A stretch of 64,000 nucleotides of DNA from Fennellomyces sp. T-0311 (lineage: Eukaryota > Mucoromycota > Mucoromycetes > Mucorales > Lichtheimiaceae): the NCBI GenBank assembly GCA_025266875.1, contig JALLLT010000008.1, positions 124,001-188,000 on the forward strand. The letters run 5' to 3'. Numbering within the stretch: position 1 is the stretch's first letter; each line of letters begins with the position of its first letter. Shown here one piece after another: positions 10,539 to 20,861 of this stretch. The notes under the pieces are model-generated. The model was not told the origin of the DNA. It worked only from the letters and a program-made list of their open reading frames with translations, and did not search any database. The position numbers and the translations under genes are program-made.

Positions 10539-11851
10539 ATGCTCAGAGAGATCAAATCCCTTGTTACCATTTCCCAAGAGACTCTCGCCCGACATCTCGA
10601 CGGTAATCCTTGTCTTTCCCGCTTTTCCTGCTCCATCTCACCAAGATCCCAGTCCTGGACGATGTAGGGAGCACTCCATATTCACTACTAAAACCAGCGT
10701 TACGCAAAGCAACCCCCAAACAATTGCTGCGCATCGAAAAAGCTAACCCCGTATGTTGCCTTTATTTTGCTTTGGCTATAGTTATTGACAGCCTCTTTAT
10801 TTAGCACCTGGTGCCAGAGTCAGACGGTACACAATGCAGCGCAAAGATAGGAATACATTGTGCTCACTTTTTTCTTTTGTTTAAAAGAGCTTTGGCTGCA
10901 GCATTGCTTATCTTTTACGGATATCCGTGAAGCATATCGCCAAGGCGAATACCAGGACTCGTCGAAATGGCGAAAAACATACATGGTATCACTGTCGTTT
11001 CATGCCAAATAGTCACCATGGCAACAAACCTTCTCACAGTCGACATAGAAACGGTTCAAGGAAGCTGAACACAAGAGGGAAATGATCAGTGCCAAGATCA
11101 AGAAGCAGTATACCCAACTTCAAAACGAACGGGCGGCTCGATCAATTAAAGTTTTACATGGGCATGTTCCGACCCAAGGACGTGGAAGTTCTACTTATGA
11201 ATCTGCGAGTAAGTGTATCAGAGGAAGCTGCCCGCTGTTGTGCTTATGAATGTTTCCAGGACGAAGCAAGACGAGCAAGTTATTCCAGGAGACTCGAAGG
11301 GCCGCCGATCGGACGTAAGCATATTAGTTTTGTGGTTTTTTAGCCAGGTATCTAATGCGGGACCCTAGACATGCCATGTATCAAAAACCACAAAAGCAGA
11401 TACGCCCGGTGTCGGCGATATCCAGTGCATCCGTGGTCGAGGTATCAAAACCGACATCCACTTTATCCAAAGCATACAGCAATTTACGGCAGCAGCGTCT
11501 CTCGCCGCCACGACAGCCTTATCAACCGCTTGTACCACCACCATCTCGCATCGAACCACGATGGCCCGAGAAGAAGCCCCCCATGATGCCGGTAAGATCG
11601 AGCAGTCTGATGATCAGAAGGTGGTTCTCTAACAAGCATTTTTGACGTCGCTAGCCCAGCCCGTCAGCCAGCATGACAAAGCGACGACGGCTGGACGAGC
11701 CAGCAAGACCCCGAGGCTCGACATCCACGGGCAACAAAAGCGTGGGCAAGAGGCCGGCGGCGCTTGTAAACTACGATATCTTTAAACAGGTAAAGAGAGT
11801 AGATAAAGGGTACTTTTTCATCGGGGCTAACGTGTGGGATAGCTGTCATAA
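10539..11851 (+). CDS. Elongin-A-like transcription elongation factor subunit
   Basis: Nine exons (10539-10602, 10653-10750, 10805-10826, 10888-10985, 11049-11208, 11260-11314, 11348-11591, 11655-11789, 11843-11851) give 294 residues. The N-terminal half holds the Elongin-A signature: TLARHLDVLDDVGSTPYSLL, LRKATPKQLLRIEKANPHL, then VPESDELWLQHCLSFTDI. This is the BC-box/F-box-like region that binds Elongin C. It is followed by a basic helical stretch (KRFKEAEHKREMISAKIKKQ). The C-terminal third is Pro/Arg/Ser-rich. Elongin A stimulates RNA polymerase II elongation and can act in a Cullin ligase targeting stalled Pol II. The start is the first Met in the exon; an upstream in-frame stop supports it. 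The last exon codes only Leu-Ser-stop and is inferred. Confidence 0.82.
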
Positions 11852-12026
11852 CTGTATATGTATATATATATTTCCATCCCCCTTATTTTTTGCGTTGATA
11901 GAAATGGGCAAGCAAGCGAGCGAGAGAGATGAACAGGGAGACGAGGGTAGGAAAGACGCTATGTACGGTGTGAAAGGAGATGATCACGAAACGAAGCAGG
12001 GAGAAACGACGACGCGTATGTCTTTT

Positions 12027-12538
12027 TTACACCTTCTTGCCCATTTTCGTCTTGCCAATCAATGACTTGTGGATATGCGGCAACACACCGCCTCCCGCAA
12101 TCGTGGCCTTGATCAGTGTATCCAGCTCCTCGTCGCCGCGGATCGCCAGCTGCAAGTGTCGAGGCGTGATACGTTTGACCTTCAGGTCCTTGGTCGCGTT
12201 TCCGGCAAGTTCGAGAACTTCGGCAGTCAGGTACTCAAGAATCGCCGCCGTGTATACTGCTGCCTTGGCTCCCACCCGCGCATTGTGTCGACTCTTTTCT
12301 TTCAAATAGCGATGAATACGGCCGACGGGGAACTGCAATCACTTTGAGCATTCGCCACCGCTAATAAAAAACAACCTTTTTTTTTTACCTGGAGACCAGA
12401 TCGTGCCGATTGCGACAGGATAGGCGCTCTGTCCTTCTTCTCGGTATGCTGGGGTGTAGATTCCACTGCCCTATCCGCCTGAGGTGGTATCATTAGTGTT
12501 AGATTAAGTAGCTGACCGCATTAAGCTCCATTTACCAT
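12027..12538 (-). CDS. histone H2A.Z variant
   Basis: Three exons (12538-12536, 12478-12389, 12332-12027) give 132 residues. The core is H2A.Z rather than canonical H2[59 protein letters not shown], then [18 protein letters not shown]2A.Z marks promoter nucleosomes and is loaded by the SWR1 complex. The first coding exon appears to be just the ATG, followed by a GTAAAT donor, a perfect CTAAC branch point and CAG. The next exon begins [19 protein letters not shown]. Without that splice the frame would start MIPPQ at 12493. The tail lacks the usual Gly-Lys repeats. The C-terminus is extended by TKMGKKV. Confidence 0.93.
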
Positions 12539-13111
12539 TATGCCAGTAAAAAAAAAGAAAAAGGTAAAGAAATTGAACAGCTGCGCGCGCCAGCTGCCTA
12601 AATTTAAAACACCGTCGCTCTCTGCCTGGCTCCAGTCAGGTCAAATGGCCTTGCTATGGAGACGATGTGGTAGCCACACGGCCTGCCACTCTGCTCTGAG
12701 AGATCCTTAAGCGAGTATTTGCACATGCGCAGATTGTGCGAGTCTGAGCCATCCAGTGGCACCGGTAGCATTCAACCCGCATGCTCTGGCGCACGGATGA
12801 ACTAGCACAAACGGGACCAGTGTTTGCCATTTAGGATAGCGAAGTGATCTCATCAACGTTGCTATCGGTAAAGTTCACATATGACGTACGCACAGCAACG
12901 GCGATCCTTTGCACTACATGTGACGGAGAGTGTGTAGATAGTCCGCCCCGGGATATATTCTTGGGCAGTGAGTGCTATTCACGTCATGGCCAACCTTATA
13001 GATCGACGGCGTGCTACCGAAAATCGTGCTTCGCCTAAGCGGCGATTAAATAAGCCGTAAATTCGACTTTTGAACACACTTGTTCCCTTTCACATAAACT
13101 TAGTTGCATCA
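12539..13111. promoter_or_regulatory. 573-bp divergent promoter region, H2A.Z / myosin I
   Basis: Noncoding interval between the divergent H2A.Z and myosin I start codons. Near 12576-12598 there is a G+C-rich element with two CAGCTG E-box-like hexamers flanking a CGCGCG core. No gene is supported. Promoter function is inferred from position only. Confidence 0.5.
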
Positions 13112-16100
13112 ATGCCAAAGGTAAGCTTCAGCATCAGATTAGAAAATTCATTTGGCCGAGAAAACACACAGTGATAACCCGCTTGTTCCTTACAGAAAGG
13201 GTTTGGTAAAAAAGGCGAAAAGAAGCTCATCAAGGCCAGTCGCCCAGCGAGGGCCGACTGGAAGGAAGGTGTCAAGAAGAAGCAAGTCGGTGTATCCGAT
13301 ATGACCCTGTTGACCAAGATTACCAACGAGGCGATTAACGAAAACTTGATGAAACGCTGGCAGAATGCCGAAATATACGCAAGTTTTAATACCAACAGAA
13401 TGGTTCATCAAGACGATCTTTGTACTCATCTTGTTCAATATATAGACTTATATTGGCCACGTACTTATTAGCGTTAACCCTTTTCGAGATCTCGGAATCT
13501 ACACCGACGCAGTGCTAGCAAGCTATCGCGGCAAGAATCTGCTCGAGGTATTTTTAAAAAAAGAGGTGGTTTTTTCGCTCCCCAAGTCTGCTCACTATCA
13601 AAGTAATAGATGCCACCACACGTCTTTGCGATTGCAGAATCGGCATATCACCACATGAGCAGCTATAAGGAAAATCAGTGTGTTATTATCAGTGGTGAAT
13701 CGGGTGCGGGTAAAACCGAAGCTGCCAAGCAAATAATGCAATATATCGCGGCGGTCTCCGGCGGCGGACAGGATTCGTCTATTCAGGAGATCAAAGAAAT
13801 GGTCTTGGCAACAAACCCTTTATTGGAAAGTTTCGGATGTGCCAAAACCTTGCGAAACAACAATTCCAGTCGCCATGTGAGTTTAATTTCTGCACTCGTA
13901 CTCGATGCACTGCTGACCCCCTGACCCGTAACCAGGGTAAATATCTAGAAATCCAGTTCAATGCTCAGGGTCAGCCTGTTGGTGCTGTTATTACCAATTA
14001 CCTCTTGGAAAAGGTACGCGTATCCATGGAAACTGATTATGTATCTAAGCAACCACCTGATAGCATCGAATTGTCGGTCAAATCGATGGCGAGCGAAATT
14101 TTCACGTATTTTATCAACTCACCAAGGCGGCGCCTCCTGAATATCAGGGTAAAGCTTCCCGAGAAAGAAAAAAAGCCTGTGATTTTAATTTTGTGTTACT
14201 GACTTTATTGCAGAGGCGTATGGTTTGCAAGGTCCCGAAAGCTTTTTGTATACCAGCCGCAGTAACTGTTTAGATGTGGAGGGCATAAATGATGTCACAG
14301 AATATGGAGAGACAGTTGTAAGTTTACAAGTTGCAGGATGAAGAAAGTCATGTGCTGATTCGAACACTGTAGAAAGCAATGGATATCGTCGGTCTGCAAA
14401 AGCACGAGCAGGATGAAATCTTCAAAATGTTGGCCGTGATCCTGTGGTTGGGCAATCTTCTATTCGTCGAAGACGATAGTGGCAATGCAGTTATTTCAGA
14501 TCCGGATGGTGAGTTACATCTTGTATAAAAGTATGTAGTAACTAATATGGGAGAATAGTGGCCAACTTCATTGCGTATCTTCTCGAGGTTGATAGCGAAT
14601 CTCTTTCAAAAGCATTGACAAGTCGTGTGATGGAAACTCAGCGTGGTGGGAGAAGAGGTAATTTCGAAAACGGGCGGTGCGTGATGTATACTTATTCGTG
14701 GACGTGAATCACAGGTAGTGTCTATGAAGTACCACTCAACGTCACCCAGGCAACTTCTGTACGCGACGCACTTTCGAAGGCTATTTACGAACGACTGTTC
14801 GAATGGATTGTCTCGCGCATCAATGTCTCGCTTCAATCGCGTGGTGGAGATCAATACGTCATTGGTGTCTTGGATATTTACGGTTTCGAGATTTTCGACG
14901 ACAACAGTTTCGAGCAGCTGTGCATCAACTACGTCAACGAAAAACTGCAGCAAATCTTCATTGAACTGACACTTAAAGCAGAGCAAGAAGAATACGTGCG
15001 CGAACAAATCCAATGGACACCCATCAAGTTTTTTAACAACAAGGTTGTATGTGATTTGATTGAAGAGAAGCGCCCACCAGGAATTTTCGCTGCTTTGAAT
15101 GACGCCTGTGCAACGGCACACGCTGATCCAGGCGCTGCTGATAATTCGTTTGTGCAACGCCTCGGCTTCCTTTCATCCAATGCTCACTTTGAGTCGCGTG
15201 GATCCAAATTTTTGATCAAGCATTATGCTGGTGACGTGTTGTACAACGTGGAAGGCATGACAGACAAAAACAAGGATTCGCTGTTGAAGGATTTGCTCAA
15301 CTTGGCTACTGGATCGACGAACTCTTTCATTTCTCAGACGTTGTTCCCGGAACGTATTGATCCCAACTCAAAGAAGAGACCGCCTACCCTCGGTGACAAG
15401 ATCAAGTTGTCTTGCAACGCACTTGTTGGCAAGTTGATGCAATGCCATCCAAGTTATATCCGTACCATCAAGCCCAACGACAACCGTAGCTCGTCCGAAT
15501 ACAACGAGAAGCGCGTCCTTCATCAGGTTCAATACCTCGGTTTGTGCGAAAATATTCGCGTGCGTCGTGCTGGTTACGCGTACAGAACGGTAAATTGAAT
15601 CATTTGCAAAATAGCCTTGCGCGAAACTTACTATTTTGATTAGACATTTGAAAAATTCGTGGAACGTTTCTATCTCCTGTGCCCTCAAACAGGTTATGCC
15701 GGCGAGTACATCTGGCACGGTGATTCTGTAAGCGGTGCTTTGGAGATCCTGAAACACAACAATATCCCCGCCGATGAATGGCAAATGGGTACATCCAAGG
15801 TCTTTATTCGTCACCCTGAAACCGTAAGCTGATATTTCTCTTCCATGCTGCCGTGAAAGCCACTAATCGCTTTTAAAACAAAAAGATCTTTGCTCTCGAA
15901 AACTTGCGTGACAAGTATTGGCATAACATGGCTACTCGTATTCAGCGTGCATGGCGTGCGTATGTTCGCTATAAGCATGAATGTGCCCGCAAGATTCAAC
16001 GTTTCTGGAGACAAAACAAGTACAACATTGGATATCTTCAAGCACGTGAATATGGCCATGAGCTTTTGGGTCATCGCAAGGAACGTCGTCGATTCTCGCT

Positions 16101-17813
16101 TTTGAGCATGCGTAAATTCACTGGTGATTATCTTGACGTCAGAAGCGGCTCGGGGCTCGCAACCATGATTCGAAATGCTTTGCAACTGAAAGGTAATAGT
16201 TGTACATCCAAGCCCCGGAAGTAGATAGACTGACAATTATTTAGGCGGAGAAGAGGTTGTCTTTAGTATGCGTGGCAGTACTTTGGTTCCAAGAGCCATG
16301 CGATCTAGTATTCCCAGCCCGCGTACTCTTGTTCTTGTAAGCTGTGACGAATTAAGCACTAAAAAGTCGTACTAACATGTTGTATTGATAGACAAACCAA
16401 AGCCTCCACATTTTGGTGACAACGAAGAATGGCAAAATGATCACTATGACTGATGAAAAGATCCTTAATCTGAACGTTATCAGCGGCGTGAGCACATCGA
16501 CACTTCGTGACGACTGGGTTGTACTACATGTTGATTCATCTCCTGACGGGGATACAATCCTTTCATGTATTTTCAAGACCGAACTTATCACGCATATGGC
16601 TCAACAAACAAGTGGCCGCATTCGAGTGGATGTGCAACCACAGATTCAATACAAGAAGAAGGGTGGTAAGAGCGTGACCATGAAGTTTGTCAAGAACGAA
16701 AAGGTTCCGCGCGATGATGTTTACAAGAGCCACGTGGTAAATGTGCCTTCCGGCGAGGCCGCCAGCAGTGGTAAGTCCGTGTAACTATCAAAAATACAGA
16801 GATTGATGATTTGTGCGTGTGCGTGTGTGTGTTAGCGTCCTTCCCACCATGTGCCACGAAACCCCGATTGACATCTACTACTAGCTCGAGAAAGCCTGCA
16901 GCCAAAAAGCCAGCAGCAGCACGTTCTGCTCCTCGACCAGCGGCAGCCGCAGCTTCTCGTCCTTTGCCTTCTGTACAAAACAACGCTCGTGCTCCTCCCC
17001 CACCACCCGCCGCTCCAGCACCGCCACCAACACCCTCACTGCCACAATTCAAAGCTATTTATCCTTTCCAATCGGAAGAAGCAGGCGAAATTGCTTTCCA
17101 GAAAGACGATCTCTTGGAAATCGTCGAAAAAGATGAGAACGGTTGGTGGTTGGCTCGCAAGGATGGCAAAGAAGGCTGGGTCCCTAGCAATTATCTGGAA
17201 GAGTACGTTGCGCCCAAACCTACACCTGCTCCACCGCCTCCACCAGCACGCCGTGCAGCTCCTCCACCCCCGCCTGCTCCTGCTTCCACTGCAGCACCCA
17301 CTCCCCAACGATCAAGCGGTATCTCTCCTCCCTCTTTCAGTAGTGGTTCATCAGCCCCTGTGGCGGTAATGCCTGGCATCGCTGCTCCAACTGCGAATGG
17401 TGTGCCACCATGGAAGGCTCAGTTAGAAGCCAGAAAGGCTGCTGCCGCAGCGGGTAACGGTGGAACACCTCCACCCGCACCCCGCCCTGCCTCTTCTACT
17501 GGTGGAGCTCCAGTTCCAGCTGCTCGACGTGCGCCACCTGCTCCTGGTCCTAAGCCCGTTGTACCCGCAAAGCCTAGCACTATGGGGAAGCCAGTGATTC
17601 CAGCACGACCAGGAGCTGCACCGTCACCAGCCCCTCGCGCGCCCCCACGACCTACATCAACCTCGCCCCCGTCTACCGCTGCTGCTTCTCTGGCGGACGC
17701 TGTAAGTAAACAAGTTCACACTTTGAGAGAAGTCAACTCATCGTTTTTGCACCACGTAGCTCCGTGCGAGGCGCCAGCAGCCGCAACGAAACGACAGTGA
17801 CGACGAATGGTAG
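13112..17813 (+). CDS. class I myosin (Myo3/Myo5 type)
   Basis: Sixteen exons from 13112 to 17813 join in frame to 1271 residues, usual for fungal myosin I. Exon 1 is 9 nt (MPK). The motor has the P-loop [25 protein letters not shown] (switch I region) and [10 protein letters not shown] (switch II). [11 protein letters not shown] carries the Ser that PAK kinases phosphorylate (TEDS site). Then follow IQ motifs ([28 protein letters not shown]), a TH1 lipid-binding tail, an Ala/Pro/Lys-rich stretch, an SH3 domain ([20 protein letters not shown]...[10 protein letters not shown]) and a long polyproline region. The C-terminus is SDDEW, the Arp2/3-activating acidic motif. It drives actin patch assembly and endocytosis. 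Intron 2 (13379-13445) is GC-AG. Confidence 0.96.
13379..13445 (+). other. GC-AG intron in the myosin I gene
   Basis: The donor is TAC|GCAAGT and the acceptor ATATAG. Joining across it restores the conserved myosin sequence [18 protein letters not shown]. It is the second GC-AG intron in this window. Confidence 0.85.
16811..16835 (+). repeat. TG-rich dinucleotide tract within a myosin I intron
   Basis: The 3' end of myosin I intron 14 is a (TGTG/CGTG) alternating run right up to the TTAG acceptor. It takes the place of an ordinary polypyrimidine tract. Confidence 0.7.
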
Positions 17814-18021
17814 TTTGTAGCAGTAGATCGAATAGATTTCCTTCCCTATCTGAATATACGCATGGCTCATCCTCTTATCTCCCTCCCAAAATGAAGACAT
17901 GCCTATCATTTATCATCCACTACCACTGCAGCTGATGAGTGGTCAAGTTTCAATTCAAGTCAATATATATATATTTCAACGGGTTCGCTGCATAAATTCC
18001 TTCTCTTCATATTTTCCAAGC

Positions 18022-19067
18022 ATGTCGACCAATCCGTTTGAGATCAATTATGTCGAGGATGACGATTGCAGTTCTGGCCGATCCTCGTTCCGGTCGCAGC
18101 CGCAGAGCACGGGCTCTCCACAGATCGAGCGCGAACTGCAGCAGCGAAATCGGTTTTCCTCTGCGGAGGAGGACCTGCCATCCTATGCAGAGCAGCAGCG
18201 TTATCGGTGCAAGCGGCCAGACGAGAGTCGAGGGCGAACGACGTTCGATAGCGATGATGTCAGCCGCCCAAGGAATTATGGGTCAAACGATGATTTTTAT
18301 GGAGAGACCCGATTTGCGGACGATGAGGGGGAGAGGCAAATCGAAGGAATCAAGCAAGACATCCGGAACGTCAAGCAGGATACTTTGGCAAGTACTCGAA
18401 ATGCCCTTCAAACGATCAATGCAACACAAGACATTGCAGGTCATACTCTCGAGGATCTGAATGAACAGGCTGGTAAAGCGACTTTGGCAACAACACAGAA
18501 AGTGTGGGCGGTGATAACGTGTTCGTCACTGTAGGACAACTTGCATCGGTTGATCGAAATATGGGTGTAGCAAAGGCCGAGGCTGAAGAGGCATCGAGGC
18601 AGGCTCGACATCTGAAGCGGCTCAATCGATCCATATTCATACCAGTGTTCAAAAACCCCTTCAATCGAAAAGCGCGCGCAAGAAATGAGTTGGAGAATCA
18701 GCAAAAAGCCCATACCGACGATATGGCTGAACGGAGCCAAGCTCGGCAATTCGAGCACCAGTCCAACGCACGCATGAGTCGTGCACAGCAAAAACTAAAC
18801 AAGTCAGCCGATGTCAAGAATCGATCGCAATCGGATCGCAATCGATACCAGTTTGAACCAGACTACGAGGACAATGCTGTGGAGGATGAAATTGATCAAA
18901 ATCTCGATTTACTCAGCAATGCCGCGGACAATCTCAAGGCAATGGCAAACACAATGAATGATGAACTGGATAGCCAGAACCAGCAACTGGAAAGGGTGGT
19001 CGATAAAGTCAATCCAGTGAACGAGCATATCTTCAGTACGACGCAACGCCTTAATCGAATAAAGTGA
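18022..19067 (+). CDS. SEC9: Sec9/SNAP-25-type Qbc SNARE
   Basis: Two exons (18022-18472, 18535-19067) give 327 residues. The first about 110 residues are hydrophilic and Ser/Arg-rich. A Qb SNARE helix follows (about 115-175: GIKQDIRNVKQDTLASTRNA...LEDLNEQAGQLASVDRNM), then LKRLNRSIFIPVFKNPFNRK, a linker stretch well conserved in fungal Sec9. A Qc SNARE helix closes the protein (EIDQNLDLLSNAADNLKAMA...). There is no transmembrane segment, as expected. These proteins pair with Sso-type syntaxin and Snc-type synaptobrevin for exocytosis at the plasma membrane. The intron lies inside the first SNARE motif. Its donor is GTAAAGC at 18473; a later GTGTGG breaks the frame. A TATATATATA run at 17961-17975 could be the TATA region. 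Confidence 0.92.
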
Positions 19068-19120
19068 TTGAATGTTCCGCTAAGCCACACTTCTTGTGCT
19101 CTTTCTGTGCTAATCGTTCG

Positions 19121-20841
19121 ATGGGATCATTTTTATCTAAAGAGCAAGCACCGGCAGAACCAGCATCCGCTGCTCCTATCGAGGCAGGCAAGAAGCGAAA
19201 GAACGACAAGGGTACATCAAAGTCCCAAAAGAAGCGATTCAAAACGGCCAAGGAGCGCCGCGATCATTTCGATGAGAATAACAGCTGGAAGGCCATGAGC
19301 GGCCGAGAGCGACCACAAATTGCAGATGAAGATAAAGAACCACGTCTGCCCAAGAAGAAGGTGGCCTTGCTTATCGGCTTTAACGGAACGGGATATCAAG
19401 GCATGCAACTGTATGTGTGTAACAAGAACACGCTTATGATACGCTTATTCACGTAACCCCGCGTAGCAACCCCGGAGCCAAAACGATCGAAAACGATATC
19501 TTTCAGGCTTTGTGTAAGGCCGGCGCCATTTCAAAGGCTAATGCAGATGACCCAAAGAAGGTAACCGTTTATTTATATCGATTACGACACAAAATGCTGA
19601 TCCGTCGACGTGGTGCAGAGCCAATGGATGAGAGCTGCGCGGACCGATAAGGGTGTCCATGCAGCTGGCAACGTGGTATCGTTGAAGATGAGCACGCCAG
19701 GCGACGACATTGTCAAAGAGATCAACTCCCATTTGCCTGATCAGCTTCGCGTGTGGGGCTATGTCCAGACAAAGCGGTCATTCCACGCCAAAACCGCTTG
19801 TGACTCACGTATCTACGAATATCTGCTTCCATCGCATGCATTCATGCCGCCGTCACCAAAGGAACTCAGAAAGGAACAACAGAACGAGGACGATCTGAAG
19901 CTCGTGTTCGGTGACGAAACATACTTCATTTCTCGCAGCACGCCCGAAGAGATCAAGGCGAAAGAAGAATACCGAATCAGTGCCGATGACCTTGCAAAGT
20001 TCAGAGAAGCCATGAGCATCTATCAAGGAACACACAACTTTCACAACTACACGATTGGTCGTGGATCCTCCGATAGAAGCTGCAATCGCTATATCATGAG
20101 CACCAAGGTATATTGCATTATTGAAGCGCAAGTGCACAGAGGCGCTAACCCTTGTGCAGGTCGAAGATCCGGTCTACATCGATGGTGTGGAATGGCTGAG
20201 TGTAAAGCTGCACGGACAATCCTTCATGCTGCATCAAATTCGAAAAATGATCTGTAAGACTGATAGTGGTCTGCCGTACGCCTCGTACTTACCTTAACGT
20301 GTATAGCGATGGCATTATTAATTGTTCGCACTAATACTCCATTGACGTTGATCGAGCGCTCGTTTGAAAAGAACCGAATCAACATTCCTAAAGCTCCAGC
20401 GCTTGGTTTGCTGCTTGAGCGACCCATTTTCGGTTCGTACAACAAACATGCACAAGATCAAAAGAACGGCCAGACACATCGCGACGAGATTGATTTTGAA
20501 CCATTCATGGTAGCGTCTTCGTATAGCATCCATTTAGTGACAATCGTGACTTATGCGTGTATTACTTTCAGGACAAGATCGAGGCGTTCAAGGTAGAATG
20601 GATTTACAAGAAGATCTTTGAGGAAGAAAAAGCGAATGCAGTGTAAGCCAAACGGAACGAAATGATCCCGAGGTTCCACTCTAATGCATATGATTCCAGT
20701 TTCGACCAATTCATATCCCACATTGACTCTGTCACTGGTCCAGATTACTCCTACCTGAACAGCGAAGGAGTCATACCTGAAGAAGCGCTAATTGTTACCA
20801 AGTTCACCGCAAAGCCAGAGCCGGCGGATGACGATGCGTAG
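19121..20841 (+). CDS. PUS1: tRNA pseudouridine synthase 1 (TruA/Pus1 family)
   Basis: Seven exons (19121-19410, 19467-19560, 19619-20107, 20160-20253, 20307-20509, 20572-20642, 20700-20841) give 460 residues. After a Lys-rich N-terminal 75 residues (likely nuclear targeting) comes [20 protein letters not shown]. The catalytic Asp is in [16 protein letters not shown]. Further family blocks are [35 protein letters not shown] and [13 protein letters not shown]. Pus1 converts uridine to pseudouridine in tRNAs (including 27, 34 and 36) and in U2 snRNA. The ATG is only 53 bases past the Sec9 stop; no in-frame ATG lies between. The gene converges on the next one with 20 bases between stop codons. 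Confidence 0.94.
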
Positions 20842-20861
20842 GAAATATCATCTTTCATGTA

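Noticed and set aside
12302..12493. H2A.Z starting at [11 protein letters not shown] without the first intron
   Set aside because: Possible, but an ATG directly before GTAAAT, a perfect CTAAC branch and CAG fit better. Kept as the alternative in the finding.
16989..17380. Long reading frames in other frames and strands across the myosin I proline-rich tail
   Set aside because: They arise from the low-complexity CCT/GCT codons; the SH3 and DDEW frame is the real one.
18480..18534. Donor GTGTGGG at about 18501 in Sec9
   Set aside because: Gives a 33-nt intron and a frameshift. GTAAAGC at 18473 restores LNEQAGQLASVDRN.
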